A DNA stretch of 64,000 bases, taken from Dyella dinghuensis. Its GTDB lineage: Bacteria; Pseudomonadota; Gammaproteobacteria; Xanthomonadales; Rhodanobacteraceae. This document shows positions 26,685 through 36,359 of this stretch, piece by piece. The stretch's first letter is position 1. Each line of letters begins with the position of its first letter. A program made the translations under genes and the position numbers. The notes under the pieces are model-generated. The model was given only the letters and a program-made list of their open reading frames with translations. It did no database searches and was not told the origin of the DNA. The DNA is taken from positions 297,403-361,402 of the forward strand of contig NZ_RYZR01000008.1 of assembly GCF_003977615.1 (NCBI RefSeq), read 5' to 3'.

Positions 26685-27697
26685 GCACCACCGCAACTAC
26701 CGATATGCTCGCCAAGGCGCGCATCGCCGTTCTCGGCTATGGCAGCCAGGGCCGCGCCCACGCGCTCAATCTCAAAGACTCCGGCCTGGATGTTGTGATC
26801 GGCCTGCGCCCGAATGGGCCGACCTGGAGCAAAGCCGTCGCCGATGGCTTCCATGTGGTGGAACCTGCCGAAGCGGTGCGCGATGCCGATCTGGTCGCTG
26901 TATTGACCCCGGATATGGTGCAGCCGACTCTGTACAAAGAATCGATCGAACCGAACATCAAGGCCGGTGCTGCACTGTTGTTTGCACACGGCTTCAACGT
27001 GCACTTCAAGCAGATCGAACCACGCAGCGACATTGATGTGATTCTCGTCGCACCGAAAGGTCCGGGCGCACTGGTTCGCAGCGAATACGAACGCGGCCGC
27101 GGCGTTCCATGCGTGTATGCCGTGCACCAGGACAAGACCGGTCACGCCGAAGACAAAGCCAAGGCGTATGCAGCCGGCATCGGCGGCGCACGCGCCATGC
27201 TGATCAAGACCGACTTCAAGGAAGAAACCGAAACCGATCTTTTCGGCGAGCAGGCTGTGTTGTGCGGCGGCGCGAGCGAACTGGTCATCAAGGGTTTTGA
27301 AACACTGGTCGAAGCGGGCTATCAGCCTGAAATTGCCTACTACGAAGTGCTGCACGAACTGAAGCTGATCGTGGATCTGTTCTACGAGGGCGGCATCACG
27401 CGCATGCTGCAGTTCGTGTCGGAAACCGCGCAGTACGGCGATTACGTCAGCGGTCCGCGCATTGTGGATTCGGCGACGAAAGAACGCATGAAGGGCGTGC
27501 TCACGGACATTCAGGACGGCACCTTCGCGCGCAACTGGATTGCCGAATACAAAGCGGGCCTGCCGAACTACAAGAAGCTGAAGCAAGCCGACCTCGATCA
27601 TCCGATCGAGCAGGTTGGCGCAAAGCTGCGTGCGCGCATGCCGTGGCTGCAAGCCGGCGCGAAAGCCGAGCAGCCCCAGCTGAAGAAAGTGGGTTGA
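26681..27697 (+). CDS. ilvC: Ketol-acid reductoisomerase (NADP+)
   Basis: 338 residues, the short class I IlvC. It isomerises and reduces acetolactate and acetohydroxybutyrate for valine and isoleucine synthesis with NADPH. N-terminal dinucleotide fold [24 protein letters not shown], the substrate loop [13 protein letters not shown], and the Mg-binding C-terminal knot with [19 protein letters not shown]. It is translationally coupled to ilvD. The strong hairpin after its stop divides the operon here; genes downstream may be expressed at a lower level. Confidence 0.95.
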   Translation: MSTTATTDMLAKARIAVLGYGSQGRAHALNLKDSGLDVVIGLRPNGPTWSKAVADGFHVVEPAEAVRDADLVAVLTPDMVQPTLYKESIEPNIKAGAALLFAHGFNVHFKQIEPRSDIDVILVAPKGPGALVRSEYERGRGVPCVYAVHQDKTGHAEDKAKAYAAGIGGARAMLIKTDFKEETETDLFGEQAVLCGGASELVIKGFETLVEAGYQPEIAYYEVLHELKLIVDLFYEGGITRMLQFVSETAQYGDYVSGPRIVDSATKERMKGVLTDIQDGTFARNWIAEYKAGLPNYKKLKQADLDHPIEQVGAKLRARMPWLQAGAKAEQPQLKKVG

Positions 27698-27703
27698 CAC
27701 CGT

Positions 27704-27765
27704 GCAGCGCTCTCTCATCTCCCTTCCCCAAGGACTCCGGCGAGAGAGCGCTGCGGCTTTTTTTA
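27704..27765 (+). terminator. Strong hairpin with T-run between ilvC and ilvG
   Basis: GCAGCGCTCTCTC (27704-27716) and GAGAGAGCGCTGC (27742-27754) are a perfect 13-bp inverted repeat with a 25-nt loop, followed by GGCTTTTTTTAT. It has the form of an intrinsic terminator. It lies inside the operon, so it may reduce readthrough into ilvG or mark a separate unit. I see no leader peptide with control codons in the 107 bp between the genes. Confidence 0.75.
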
Positions 27766-27804
27766 TCGGCACTGTTTGATCGTCACCAAGGGACCGTTGT
27801 GAAT

Positions 27805-29673
27805 ATGCCGCTGCTGAAATCTTCCTCCGCTGCGGATGCCGAACCGGGCATCTCGCGCCATCCGCTGACCGGGACGTCGCTGAGCGGTGCGGATGTCGTC
27901 GTACAGGTCTTGGCGGATGAAGGCGTCGATGTGCTATTCGGCTATTCCGGCGGCGCGATTCTGCCGGTGTACGATGCAGTGTTCCGTCACAACGCCGAAC
28001 ACATCAAACCTGATGGCAGCGAACCCATGCCGTTGATCGTTCCCGCGAACGAACAAGGCGCAGGTTTCATGGCCGCCGGTTATGCGCGCGCATCGGGCAA
28101 GGTTGGCGTGGCGGTGGTGACGTCGGGCCCAGGCGCCACCAACATGGTGACGCCCGTGCGCGACTCGACGGCGGATTCGATTCCGCTAGTGGTGATCTGT
28201 GGACAGGTCGCAACGCAAGCCATCGGCAGCGACGCCTTCCAGGAAGCGCCCATCAGCAACATCATGGGTTCCTGCGCCAAGCATGTGTTTCTGGTGACCG
28301 ATGCATCGCAACTTGAAGCAACCATGCGCACCGCGTTCACCATTGCACGCAGCGGGCGGCCAGGACCGGTGGTCGTGGATATTCCCAAGGATATCCAGAA
28401 CACCACGATGACTTTCAAAGGCGAAGGCGAATTGGCGTTGCCGGGTTACCGCGCACGCCTGCGTGCCATTGAGCAAGCCTCGCTTGCCGATGAAGATTGC
28501 AAGCTCTTCTTCGAGGCGCTGTCGCGTGCGAAGCGTCCGCTGATCTATGCGGGCGGTGGAGTCGTTGCGGGTGGCGCAGCTGCGGCCTTGAAAGCCTTTG
28601 TCGATGCATTTGGTCTGCCCGTTACTACCACGCTGATGGGCATCGGCGGCTACGACACGACCGACGCGCTTGCGCTGCACATGCTCGGCATGCATGGCAC
28701 GGCGTACGCGAATTACGCAGTGGAAGATTGCGATTTCCTGCTGGCGCTCGGTGCACGTTTTGATGATCGCGTGGCCGGCGTTCCCACGCAGTTCGCGCCG
28801 CGCGCGAAATTCGTGGCGCATATCGATATCGACCCTGCCGAAATCAACAAGGTCAAACAGGCGCACTGGCATCACATCGGCCCTCTCGACCGCGCCTTGC
28901 AACGTCTTACCCGTTTCGGAAAAACACACGATTACAGCTTGTCGCTGTCGGATTGGCACGCGCATGTCGCGGCACTCAAGCGCGATCACGCGATGAACTA
29001 CGACCGCGACAGCGCGCTGATCCAGCCCTACGCGGTGCTGGAAGAAATCAACCGTCACGCGCAAGGCCGCGCCATCGTCAGCACCGGCGTCGGCCAGCAT
29101 CAGATGTGGGCGGCGCAATACCTCGATTTCTGCGCACCGCGGCATCTGCTCACCTCCGGCTCGATGGGGACGATGGGTTTCGGTCTTCCCGCCGCCATCG
29201 GCGCGCAATTTGCCAGACGCGATGCGTTGGTCATCGACATCGATGGCGACGCCAGCATTCGCATGAATCTGGGCGAGTTGGAAACCGTGACCACGTATGG
29301 GCTTCCATTGAAGATCGTCGTGCTGAATAACGTCGGCGACGGCATGGTGCGTCAATGGCAGAAGCTGTTTTTCAAAGGCCGCTTCGCCTCGTCCGATAAA
29401 AGCCTGCATCGCAAGGATTTCGTGCGTGCAGCCGAAGCGGATGGATTCGCGTGGGCGCGCCGCCTGGAACAGCGCGACGAACTTGCCGCAACGATCGCCG
29501 AATTTCTCGCCTTCGACGGCCCCGCTTTTCTGGAAGTGATGATCGACCCCGATGCCGGCGTGTATCCGATGGTTGGCCCTGGCGCCAACTACGCACAGAT
29601 GATCACCGGCGACTTCATTCCCGCACGCACGGCTCCGAAAGCAGCCGATGCGGCGGCCACCGACATGTTCTGA
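27805..29673 (+). CDS. ilvG: Acetolactate synthase large (catalytic) subunit
   Basis: 622 residues, thiamine-diphosphate enzyme that makes acetolactate or acetohydroxybutyrate. Blocks: VLADEGVDVLFGYSGGAILPVYDAV, the ANEQGAGFMAAGYARASG region with catalytic Glu, SGPGATNMVTPV, ALGARFDDRVAG, and DIDGDASIRMNLGELETVTTYGLPLKIVVLNN, the ThDP site. The frame is intact, unlike the frameshifted ilvG of E. coli K-12. I prefer the ATG at 27805; a GTG two codons earlier is possible. The N-terminal 30 residues are extra to the family core. Partner ilvM follows 17 bp later. Confidence 0.93.
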   Translation: MPLLKSSSAADAEPGISRHPLTGTSLSGADVVVQVLADEGVDVLFGYSGGAILPVYDAVFRHNAEHIKPDGSEPMPLIVPANEQGAGFMAAGYARASGKVGVAVVTSGPGATNMVTPVRDSTADSIPLVVICGQVATQAIGSDAFQEAPISNIMGSCAKHVFLVTDASQLEATMRTAFTIARSGRPGPVVVDIPKDIQNTTMTFKGEGELALPGYRARLRAIEQASLADEDCKLFFEALSRAKRPLIYAGGGVVAGGAAAALKAFVDAFGLPVTTTLMGIGGYDTTDALALHMLGMHGTAYANYAVEDCDFLLALGARFDDRVAGVPTQFAPRAKFVAHIDIDPAEINKVKQAHWHHIGPLDRALQRLTRFGKTHDYSLSLSDWHAHVAALKRDHAMNYDRDSALIQPYAVLEEINRHAQGRAIVSTGVGQHQMWAAQYLDFCAPRHLLTSGSMGTMGFGLPAAIGAQFARRDALVIDIDGDASIRMNLGELETVTTYGLPLKIVVLNNVGDGMVRQWQKLFFKGRFASSDKSLHRKDFVRAAEADGFAWARRLEQRDELAATIAEFLAFDGPAFLEVMIDPDAGVYPMVGPGANYAQMITGDFIPARTAPKAADAAATDMF

Positions 29674-29690
29674 TCTGACTGGAATCCATC

Positions 29691-29930
29691 ATGCAACACA
29701 CGTTGTCCATTCTTCTGCAGAACGAAGCCGGTGCATTGGTGCGCGTGGCGGGTCTGTTCGCCGCACGTGGTCACAACATCGATACGCTGACCGTTGCCGC
29801 GACAGCCGACCCTGCCGTTTCGCGCCTGACGTTGACGTTGCGTGGCGACGACGCAGCCCTGACGCAGATCGTGCAGCAGACACGCAAACTCGTCGATGTC
29901 CTGCAGGTCGAACATCCCACGCACGCATGA
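29691..29930 (+). CDS. ilvM: Acetolactate synthase small regulatory subunit (ACT domain, IlvM/IlvH type)
   Basis: 79 residues forming a single ACT domain: [54 protein letters not shown]. It binds the large subunit and usually mediates valine feedback control or stimulates activity. At this length it is like IlvM of E. coli; longer IlvN/IlvH subunits have an extra C-terminal domain that is absent here. Position between ilvG and ilvA supports the call. Its stop overlaps the ilvA ATG (ATGA at 29927). Confidence 0.9.
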   Translation: MQHTLSILLQNEAGALVRVAGLFAARGHNIDTLTVAATADPAVSRLTLTLRGDDAALTQIVQQTRKLVDVLQVEHPTHA

Positions 29931-31492
29931 ACGCAAGGCCCTCGCATGCCGAAAGCGATCCAGTACTGACCGCAGCATCTGTATTGCGCCGAGCTGAAGC
30001 CGCTCGTGTGTACGAGGTTGCCGAACACACGGCGCTGGATCTGGCGCCGTTGTTATCCACGCGAATTGGCGCATCCGTGCTGCTGAAGCGCGAGGATCAA
30101 CAACCTGTCTTTTCCTTCAAGCTGCGCGGCGCGTACAACCGCATGGCGCAACTCGATGAGGTGCAGCGAGCCAAAGGCGTGATCGCTGCATCCGCTGGCA
30201 ATCATGCGCAAGGCGTAGCGCTGGCGGCTTCTCGTTTGGGTATCCGAGCCACCATTGTCATGCCCGTCACCGCGCCACAAGTCAAAGTCGACGCCGTGCG
30301 GCGCTTCGGCGGAAACTTCGTCGACGTGGTGCTGGCTGGCGATTCGTACAGTGACGCGCAGACCGAAGCACAGCGTCTTCGCGATGCCTTGGACGCAACC
30401 TTCGTGCATCCGTTCGACGACCCCGATGTCATCGCCGGCCAGGCCACCGTTGCGCTCGAATTGCTGGATCAACACCCCGGCCCCTTGCATGCCGTTTTTG
30501 TGCCCGTAGGCGGTGGCGGCCTTCTGGCTGGCGTCGCGTCAGTGATCAAAGCGCGGCGACCGGATGTGCGCGTGTTCGGCGTACAAGCGTGCGACGCCGA
30601 CGCCATGGTCCGCGCACTCGACAAGGGCGAACGCATTGTGCTCGAGGATGTGGGCCTGTTCGCCGACGGCACGGCCGTCAAGCAAGTGGGCGCGCTGACG
30701 TTTTCGCTTTGCCAGCAATACGTCGACGGCATGCTGCGCGTGGATACGGACGCCATCTGTGCCGCCATCCGCGACATTTATCAGGACACGCGAAGCGTGC
30801 CTGAGCCTTCCGGTGCATTGGCACTGGCCGGTCTCAAACAATACGCCGCGGCACACGGCCATTGCGACGGCGCGCTCGTTGCCATCGTGTCCGGCGCCAA
30901 CATGAACTTCGATCGCCTGCGTTTTGTTGCCGAGCGCGCGGAAGTCGGCGAGCAACGCGAAGCCGTATTTGCTGTGACGATCCCCGAGCAGCGCGGCAGC
31001 TTTCGGCGCTTTTGCCATGCGTTGGGCCAGCACGCCATCACCGAGTTCAATTACCGCATCGGCGATGCACGCGCCGCACATATCTTTGTGGGCATTCAAA
31101 CGGCACAGCGCGGCGAGCGCGCGGCTTTGGCGAACGCATTTCGCGACAACGATTTCGGTGTGCTCGATCTCACCGACGACGAACTATCCAAGCTTCACCT
31201 TCGCCACATGATCGGCGGCCGTTCGTCGCTGGCACACGATGAGCGGCTTTATCGCTTCGACTTTCCGGAACGCCCGGGCGCATTGGCGCGTTTTCTCGAG
31301 CGCATGCATCCTGACTGGAATATCAGCCTGTTCCATTACCGGAATCACGGCGCCGACTACGGGCGCATTCTGGTGGGTATTCAGGTGCCGCCGAGCGAAG
31401 ACGCGTTATTTCAGCGATTCCTCACTACGCTTGGCTATCGATACATCGACGAAAGCGACAATCCGGCTTACCGGCTGCTGTTACGCGTGTAA
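29927..31492 (+). CDS. ilvA: Threonine deaminase (biosynthetic threonine ammonia-lyase)
   Basis: 521 residues. PLP enzyme that deaminates threonine to 2-oxobutyrate, the first isoleucine-specific step, normally inhibited by isoleucine. PLP lysine in [15 protein letters not shown]; phosphate loop [24 protein letters not shown]. Residues about 345-520 hold two ACT-like regulatory domains ([18 protein letters not shown] and [18 protein letters not shown]), which marks it as the biosynthetic form, unlike the shorter PLP enzyme at 41.8 kb. It is the last gene of the operon and overlaps the convergent FosX-like gene by 12 bp. Confidence 0.95.
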   Translation: MNARPSHAESDPVLTAASVLRRAEAARVYEVAEHTALDLAPLLSTRIGASVLLKREDQQPVFSFKLRGAYNRMAQLDEVQRAKGVIAASAGNHAQGVALAASRLGIRATIVMPVTAPQVKVDAVRRFGGNFVDVVLAGDSYSDAQTEAQRLRDALDATFVHPFDDPDVIAGQATVALELLDQHPGPLHAVFVPVGGGGLLAGVASVIKARRPDVRVFGVQACDADAMVRALDKGERIVLEDVGLFADGTAVKQVGALTFSLCQQYVDGMLRVDTDAICAAIRDIYQDTRSVPEPSGALALAGLKQYAAAHGHCDGALVAIVSGANMNFDRLRFVAERAEVGEQREAVFAVTIPEQRGSFRRFCHALGQHAITEFNYRIGDARAAHIFVGIQTAQRGERAALANAFRDNDFGVLDLTDDELSKLHLRHMIGGRSSLAHDERLYRFDFPERPGALARFLERMHPDWNISLFHYRNHGADYGRILVGIQVPPSEDALFQRFLTTLGYRYIDESDNPAYRLLLRV

Positions 31493-31885
31493 CGTGTACG
31501 TCTGCTGCGCGCAGCCAGCAAGCACTTCATCGAGAGAAGCATCCACGTTCAACTCGAACACGTGGTTGTCGTAGTCGGTGAAATACAGCGCGGTGTCTTT
31601 CCGCGCCATGTAGTGCTCGACGTCGAACGTCGTAAGCTTGTCCGCGCAGGCGGTCAATTCGTCCTGGCTGACATGCAGTGAAATGTGGTCGCCATTACGC
31701 ACGGAAGGGCCATCGCCCTGACGCAGCACGAACCACAGGCCGCCGAATTTCGCAAAGCTTTGCGGGTGACCGTCGTCATCGGGACGAGGCGGAACGATTC
31801 GGGCGCCAAGGACACCGGCAAATAATTCTGCCGTGCGCGCAGGATCACGCACGATCAGTGCGATGTGACTGATGGACCCGACCAT
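31481..31885 (-). CDS. FosX/FosA-like vicinal-oxygen-chelate metalloprotein
   Basis: 134 residues, one VOC/glyoxalase-fold unit. It resembles FosX-type fosfomycin-inactivating proteins: SISHIALIVRDPARTAELFAGVL at the N-terminus, GDHISLHVSQDEL in the middle, and LYFTDYDNHVFELNVDASLDEVL at the end. The three metal ligands of the family are seen (His in HIAL, His in DHISLHV, Glu in FELN). I do not claim resistance: many chromosomal relatives have no fosfomycin activity. ATG at 31885 follows GGGGGAG. The gene overlaps the 3' end of ilvA convergently. Confidence 0.8.
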   Translation of the reverse strand: MVGSISHIALIVRDPARTAELFAGVLGARIVPPRPDDDGHPQSFAKFGGLWFVLRQGDGPSVRNGDHISLHVSQDELTACADKLTTFDVEHYMARKDTALYFTDYDNHVFELNVDASLDEVLAGCAQQTYTLHA

Positions 31886-32018
31886 GAATAACCCAACTCC
31901 CCCAAGCGTAATGGTCGATCCTAGACCGTTCACCTGCTGGCGGGCAATCTACATCAAAGCGCGGCCCGGTGGGATTCGGCACACTTTCCCGGTAAGAGCA
32001 GCACGTTACACTTGTGGG

Positions 32019-33041
32019 ATGGCACCGACTTCTCGCAAACGTCCAAGGCGCACTCCTTCGGCACCGACTGTTAACCGCACCCGGCCCATCCCGCCGACGG
32101 TGCGTAAGGTACCGCAGCCGGCCGACAGCTCCACGCATGCTTCGCGCGTGCTGGACTGGTTGCTGCAGAAACTGCCGGAGGCCTACCGCGAAAAAGTGCG
32201 CGACATTCTTGTACTTACGCGCATGGATCGGCCGATCGGCGCACTCTTGCTGCTGTGGCCGACGTGGTGGGCGCTATGGCTGGCCGCCAATGATTTTCCG
32301 CCTTGGAAGCCGTGGCTGATTTTCACGCTTGGCGTTTTTGCCATGCGCGCGGCCGGTTGCGCCATTAACGATTACGCAGATCGCAACCTGGATCCACAGG
32401 TGGCCCGCACCGCCGGCCGGCCGATCGCCGCCGGGCGGGTTACGCCACGCGAAGCCCTGATCGTGTTCCTTGCGTTGCTGGCTTTTGCCTTTCTGCTGGT
32501 GCTGCTGACCAATCCGCTGACGATCAAACTTTCCTTCATCGGCGCTGCCCTCGCAGCGCTGTATCCGTTTACAAAGCGATATACCGACCTGCCGCAGGTC
32601 GTTCTCGGCGCAGCGTTCGGCTGGTCGATTCCGATGGCATTTGCAGCGATTCAAAACACCGTGCCGCCGGTCGGGTGGCTGCTGTTTATTGCCAACATTC
32701 TGTGGTCGGTGGTTTACGACACCGAATACGCGATGGTCGATCGCGACGACGATATCAAGGCGGGTGCACGTTCCACCGCCATTTTGTTCGGCGATGCCGA
32801 TGTGCCGATCATCGGTGTGCTGATGGGGACCTTCGTCATTGCCCTGGTGATGGTCGGCACGCGCGCAAAACTTGAATGGCCGTTTTGGCTGGGCATCGTC
32901 GGTGCGGTGGCACTGTTTGGATGGCAGCTGTGGTTGATTCGCAACCGCGAGCGCGACGCCTGCCTGAAGGCATTTCGCCACAACAACTGGCTCGGCTTGA
33001 CGGTCTGGATCGGTATCGCACTGGCACTGGCCGTGCGTTGA
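32019..33041 (+). CDS. ubiA: 4-hydroxybenzoate polyprenyltransferase
   Basis: 340 residues, about eight to nine membrane segments. UbiA attaches the polyprenyl tail to 4-hydroxybenzoate in ubiquinone synthesis, in the inner membrane. Prenyl-diphosphate/Mg motif NDYADRNLD at about residues 117-125 and second motif DTEYAMVDRDDD near 230. MDRPIGALLLLWPTWWALW is the usual entry helix. The first 60 residues are a basic, proline-rich extension not present in E. coli UbiA; a start at 32,019 is used, but translation may begin later. No ubiC is seen next to it. Confidence 0.93.
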   Translation: MAPTSRKRPRRTPSAPTVNRTRPIPPTVRKVPQPADSSTHASRVLDWLLQKLPEAYREKVRDILVLTRMDRPIGALLLLWPTWWALWLAANDFPPWKPWLIFTLGVFAMRAAGCAINDYADRNLDPQVARTAGRPIAAGRVTPREALIVFLALLAFAFLLVLLTNPLTIKLSFIGAALAALYPFTKRYTDLPQVVLGAAFGWSIPMAFAAIQNTVPPVGWLLFIANILWSVVYDTEYAMVDRDDDIKAGARSTAILFGDADVPIIGVLMGTFVIALVMVGTRAKLEWPFWLGIVGAVALFGWQLWLIRNRERDACLKAFRHNNWLGLTVWIGIALALAVR

Positions 33042-33044
33042 TTT

Positions 33045-33764
33045 TCAACGACCGGGAATCGGTGCGCGCGCGAGTGCCCAGACATCGACGCGTGCAACCC
33101 CCGCGCGTTTCAGCACTTTTGTGCATTCGGCCAACGTGGTGCCCGTCGTGAATACATCGTCCAGCAGCGCGATGTGCGGCGGCAGCTCGACACCTTTGCG
33201 CAATGCAAACGCGGCATTCAAATTGCGGCGACGCTCCGCCGCATTCAACGTCGTCTGCGCGCCGGTATTCCGCACGCGCTCTAGAACATCAAGGCGATAA
33301 GGCACATTCAACGCACGCGCCAGCGGCGCTGCTAATTCCAGCGCCTGATTGTAGCCACGCTCCCGAAGGCGTTGCTTATGCAGCGGAACGGGCACGATAA
33401 ATTGCGGCAACGGCAATCGTCGCGCCTCGCCTTCCCACAACGTTGAAAGAACCCGGCCCGCTGCAAGATCGCGACCGAACTTGAAGCGTGTTTCCAGACG
33501 ATCAAGCGGCCACGCATAACGAAACGGCGCCCACGCTGCATCCCACCGCGGTGCCTTGCGCTGACATTGGCCGCATAGTGGCGCAGACAAAGGAAGTGGC
33601 AGCGCGCAGCGTTCGCAGCAGTGCGTATTGCGCGGAAATTCCGCGATACATGCGGGACAAAGATCGACGCCCTCGGCTCCGGCATCCGCGCACAGCAGGC
33701 AACGCCAAGGAATCAGCCATCGGCGCAGCGGGTCGGTCAATCGATTCAGCGCATCCATGCGCAA
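33045..33764 (-). CDS. comF: ComF family phosphoribosyltransferase-like DNA uptake protein
   Basis: 239 residues. N-terminal zinc-ribbon-like Cys pairs (CLLCADAG, CPAC, CERC, CGQC) are followed by a PRTase fold with PVPLHKQRLRERGYNQALELA and the PRPP loop ALLDDVFTTGTTLAEC (about residues 200-215). ComF acts in natural transformation on the cytosolic side, near ComFA in Gram-positives; in proteobacteria it is usually a single gene, as here. Its stop is 4 bp after ubiA's stop, convergent. The start may be ATG 33764 or the Met two codons in. Confidence 0.9.
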   Translation of the reverse strand: MRMDALNRLTDPLRRWLIPWRCLLCADAGAEGVDLCPACIAEFPRNTHCCERCALPLPLSAPLCGQCQRKAPRWDAAWAPFRYAWPLDRLETRFKFGRDLAAGRVLSTLWEGEARRLPLPQFIVPVPLHKQRLRERGYNQALELAAPLARALNVPYRLDVLERVRNTGAQTTLNAAERRRNLNAAFALRKGVELPPHIALLDDVFTTGTTLAECTKVLKRAGVARVDVWALARAPIPGR

Positions 33765-33773
33765 GGACTTACC

Positions 33774-33980
33774 TCAGTTGCCGGGTTTGTAGAGCGCCGC
33801 GTCGATGATCGACCAAAGGTGAATGATCCAGCCCATCCAGATCACCCACAGCGCCGCTGCCAACACAAACATGACGATCGCCTTGAGCAATCGCCCCTGC
33901 ACCAGCTGCCCCAGGCCGGGGATGAAGAAACTGCATACCGCGGCGATGACATTGCCCGTACTGCCCTGACCTGCACTCAT
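33774..33980 (-). CDS. Small TM2-like membrane protein
   Basis: 68 residues with two hydrophobic segments (VIAAVCSFFIPGLGQLVQG and AIVMFVLAAALWVIWMGWII). The 'FxPGLGQL' turn is common in TM2-domain or YqaE-like small membrane proteins. ATG at 33980 follows AAGGACGC. It is co-directional with comF, 9 bp upstream of its start. Function unknown. Confidence 0.65.
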   Translation of the reverse strand: MSAGQGSTGNVIAAVCSFFIPGLGQLVQGRLLKAIVMFVLAAALWVIWMGWIIHLWSIIDAALYKPGN

Positions 33981-34027
33981 GAATCGCGTCCTTGATGGGT
34001 GGTGACGCCATGGTAACGGGTTCGGGG

Positions 34028-34061
34028 GCGTCAACCATTCCGTGGCGTATCTAGTTGACAG
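34028..34061 (+). promoter_or_regulatory. Candidate BirA-type operator/promoter upstream of bioB
   Basis: GTCAACC (34030-34036) and AGTTGAC (34053-34059) are inverted half-sites; with flanks they are GCGTCAACC and AGTTGACAG, separated by 16 bp. Known BirA sites are TTGTAAACC and GGTTTACAA with about 14-16 bp between. Each half here matches 6 of 9 positions. The right half includes TTGACA (34055-34060), a good -35 box, so a bound repressor would block RNA polymerase. I did not find a good -10. Confidence 0.35.
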
Positions 34062-34116
34062 CCTTCCGGGGCACTTCCACACTTATACGCCGCGTATTTT
34101 GTGGATTTCCCAGCCT

Positions 34117-35160
34117 ATGTCCGTAGCCGCTCTTCGCCACGACTGGACCCGCGACGAAGTCGTCGCGCTGTTCGCCCTGCCTTTCAACGAATTGCTGCAT
34201 CGGGCGCATGGCGTGCATCGCGCCAACCACGACCCCAACGCAGTGCAGGTTTCCACCCTGCTCTCGATCAAGACCGGCGGCTGCCCCGAGGATTGCGGGT
34301 ATTGTCCGCAGGCTGCGCGTTATCACACCGGGGTCAAGGCGGAAAAACTGATGGCGGTTGACGCAGTGGTCGCGCGCGCGCAGGCGGCGAAGGATGCCGG
34401 GGCCAGCCGCTTCTGCATGGGCGCGGCATGGCGCAGCCCAAAAGATCGTGACGTCGCCCAGGTGGCGGAAATCGTCTCGGCGGTGAAAGCACTCGGCCTG
34501 GAGACGTGCGCCACGCTCGGCATGCTGACCGACACGCAAGCACAAACGCTCAAGCACGCCGGTCTGGATTTCTACAACCACAATCTGGACACCGCGCCGG
34601 AGTTTTACGGCGAGGTCATCCACACGCGCGAGTATCAGGATCGTCTCGACACGCTCGAACATATTCGCGAAGCGGGTTTGAAAACCTGCTGCGGCGGCAT
34701 CGTCGGCATGGGCGAATCGCGCGAGCAGCGCGCCGGTTTGCTGCAGACGCTCGCCACACTGCCCGAGCATCCGCAGTCGGTGCCGATCAATCAGCTGGTG
34801 CAAGTGGAAGGCACACCGCTTTACGGTACCGATGCGCTCGATCCGTTCGAGTTCGTACGCACGATTGCCGTCGCGCGCATCTTGATGCCCGCCTCGATGG
34901 TGCGTTTATCCGCAGGCCGCCAGCAAATGGACGATGCGGTGCAGGCACTCTGCTTCTTCGCCGGTGCCAACTCCATTTTCTACGGCGAAAAACTGCTGAC
35001 CACAGGCAACCCGGAAGTCGAACACGATCGCGCGCTGTTCCGCCGCCTCGATCTGCACGCGTTGGAAGTGGTCGAAGAAGCTGGCACCGTGCACGCAGAC
35101 ATTGTCGAAACGGAAGCAGCGAGCTGCGGGCAAGGCTGTGGCTGCAGTGCCGCGGCCTGA
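34117..35160 (+). CDS. bioB: Biotin synthase
   Basis: 347 residues, radical SAM enzyme that inserts sulfur into dethiobiotin. The [4Fe-4S] site is CPEDCGYC (Cys 56, 60, 63). Further blocks: [41 protein letters not shown], and [17 protein letters not shown] with the second cluster's ligands downstream. ATG at 34117 is preferred to the upstream ATG at 34042. The C-terminus ends with a Cys-rich tail ([13 protein letters not shown]), seen in many proteobacterial BioB. First gene of the biotin cluster. Confidence 0.95.
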   Translation: MSVAALRHDWTRDEVVALFALPFNELLHRAHGVHRANHDPNAVQVSTLLSIKTGGCPEDCGYCPQAARYHTGVKAEKLMAVDAVVARAQAAKDAGASRFCMGAAWRSPKDRDVAQVAEIVSAVKALGLETCATLGMLTDTQAQTLKHAGLDFYNHNLDTAPEFYGEVIHTREYQDRLDTLEHIREAGLKTCCGGIVGMGESREQRAGLLQTLATLPEHPQSVPINQLVQVEGTPLYGTDALDPFEFVRTIAVARILMPASMVRLSAGRQQMDDAVQALCFFAGANSIFYGEKLLTTGNPEVEHDRALFRRLDLHALEVVEEAGTVHADIVETEAASCGQGCGCSAAA

Positions 35161-36331
35161 TCTGATCGAACGATTGGCCGCTCAGACGGCCGAACGTGCG
35201 CAGGCTCAATTACTACGACGCCTGCGTACGATCACGCAAACCGACGGTGCGTTTATCGAAAGCGACGGACGCCGCCTTCTTTCGTTCTGCAGCAACGACT
35301 ATCTGGGTTTGGCGCAGCATCCCGGGCCGGTCGCCGCATTGAAGCAGGCTGCCGATGCGAGCGGCGTCGGCAGCGGATCGGCCCATCTGATCTGCGGCCA
35401 CCGTCGCGAGCATGCTGCGCTGGAAGAAACGCTGGCCGAATGGACGGGGCGCGAACGCGCGCTACTCTTCTCCACCGGCTACATGGCCAACCTGGGCGTC
35501 GTCCAGGCACTGCTCGAACGCGGCGAACTGTGCGTGCAGGACAAACTCAATCATGCGTGCCTGCTCGACGGCGCGCAGCTCGCTGGCGCAGCGCTCAAGC
35601 GTTACCCGCATGCCGATGTCGAAGCGGCATCACGTCAACTGCAAGGCCAAACTGAAGGTTGCGCCTTGCTGGCCACCGACGGTGTTTTCAGCATGGACGG
35701 CGATATTGCACCTTTGCGTGAGCTTGCTTCGCTTTGCGCAAGCGAAGGCGCAACGTTGATGGTCGACGACGCGCACGGACTAGGCGTACTCGGTGACGAT
35801 GGCGCGGGAAGCATTACCGAAGCGCGCTTGAGCGAGCGCGACGTTCCCGTGCTGATGGCGACATTAGGCAAAGCACTGGGATGCAGCGGCGCATTTGTCG
35901 CCGGTTCCGCCGCGCTTATCGATGGCCTGATCCAGTTTGCACGCACCTACATCTACACCACGGCCATGCCACCTGCGCTCGCGGCAGCGACACACTGCGC
36001 AGTGAATCTGGCACGCCAGGAAAGCTGGCGTCGCGAAAAACTTCAGCATCTGATCCAGCGCTTTCGCCGTGGCGCAAGTGAGCTCGGGTTACCGCTGATG
36101 CCTTCGCGCACGGCCATTCAGCCGCTTTTGATAGGTGATTCGCAACGCGCGCTGGAGGCTTCGCGCGCCCTGGAAGCAAAAGGCTTGCTAGTCGTCGCGA
36201 TCCGCCCACCTACCGTGCCCCAGGGGCAAGCGCGGTTGCGTATCACCCTATCCGCCGCGCACGAAGACGCGCACGTCGACCAGCTGCTGCAGGCGCTCCA
36301 ATCCCTGCGGCTCGCACACGCCCCGGTATAA
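35147..36331 (+). CDS. bioF: 8-amino-7-oxononanoate synthase
   Basis: 394 residues, PLP enzyme condensing pimeloyl-ACP with alanine. Blocks: [57 protein letters not shown], and the PLP-lysine segment [17 protein letters not shown] (about residues 240-256). Start is uncertain: GTG at 35147 ([12 protein letters not shown]) overlaps bioB by 14 bp and gives the normal N-terminus; a GTG at 35138 or TTG at 35102 are alternatives. Overlap implies co-translation with bioB. Confidence 0.93.
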   Translation: MPRPDLIERLAAQTAERAQAQLLRRLRTITQTDGAFIESDGRRLLSFCSNDYLGLAQHPGPVAALKQAADASGVGSGSAHLICGHRREHAALEETLAEWTGRERALLFSTGYMANLGVVQALLERGELCVQDKLNHACLLDGAQLAGAALKRYPHADVEAASRQLQGQTEGCALLATDGVFSMDGDIAPLRELASLCASEGATLMVDDAHGLGVLGDDGAGSITEARLSERDVPVLMATLGKALGCSGAFVAGSAALIDGLIQFARTYIYTTAMPPALAAATHCAVNLARQESWRREKLQHLIQRFRRGASELGLPLMPSRTAIQPLLIGDSQRALEASRALEAKGLLVVAIRPPTVPQGQARLRITLSAAHEDAHVDQLLQALQSLRLAHAPV

Positions 36332-36359
36332 TTGCGTTTCAAGCATCCCTGCCTCTCCT

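Noticed and set aside
25113..26696. 527-codon antisense frame opposite ilvD
   Set aside because: ilvD has intact cluster ligands on the plus strand; the antisense peptide has no recognisable features.
27643..27804. Upstream extension of ilvG by 54 codons
   Set aside because: It crosses the terminator-like hairpin and part of ilvC; the ATG at 27,805 matches the family.
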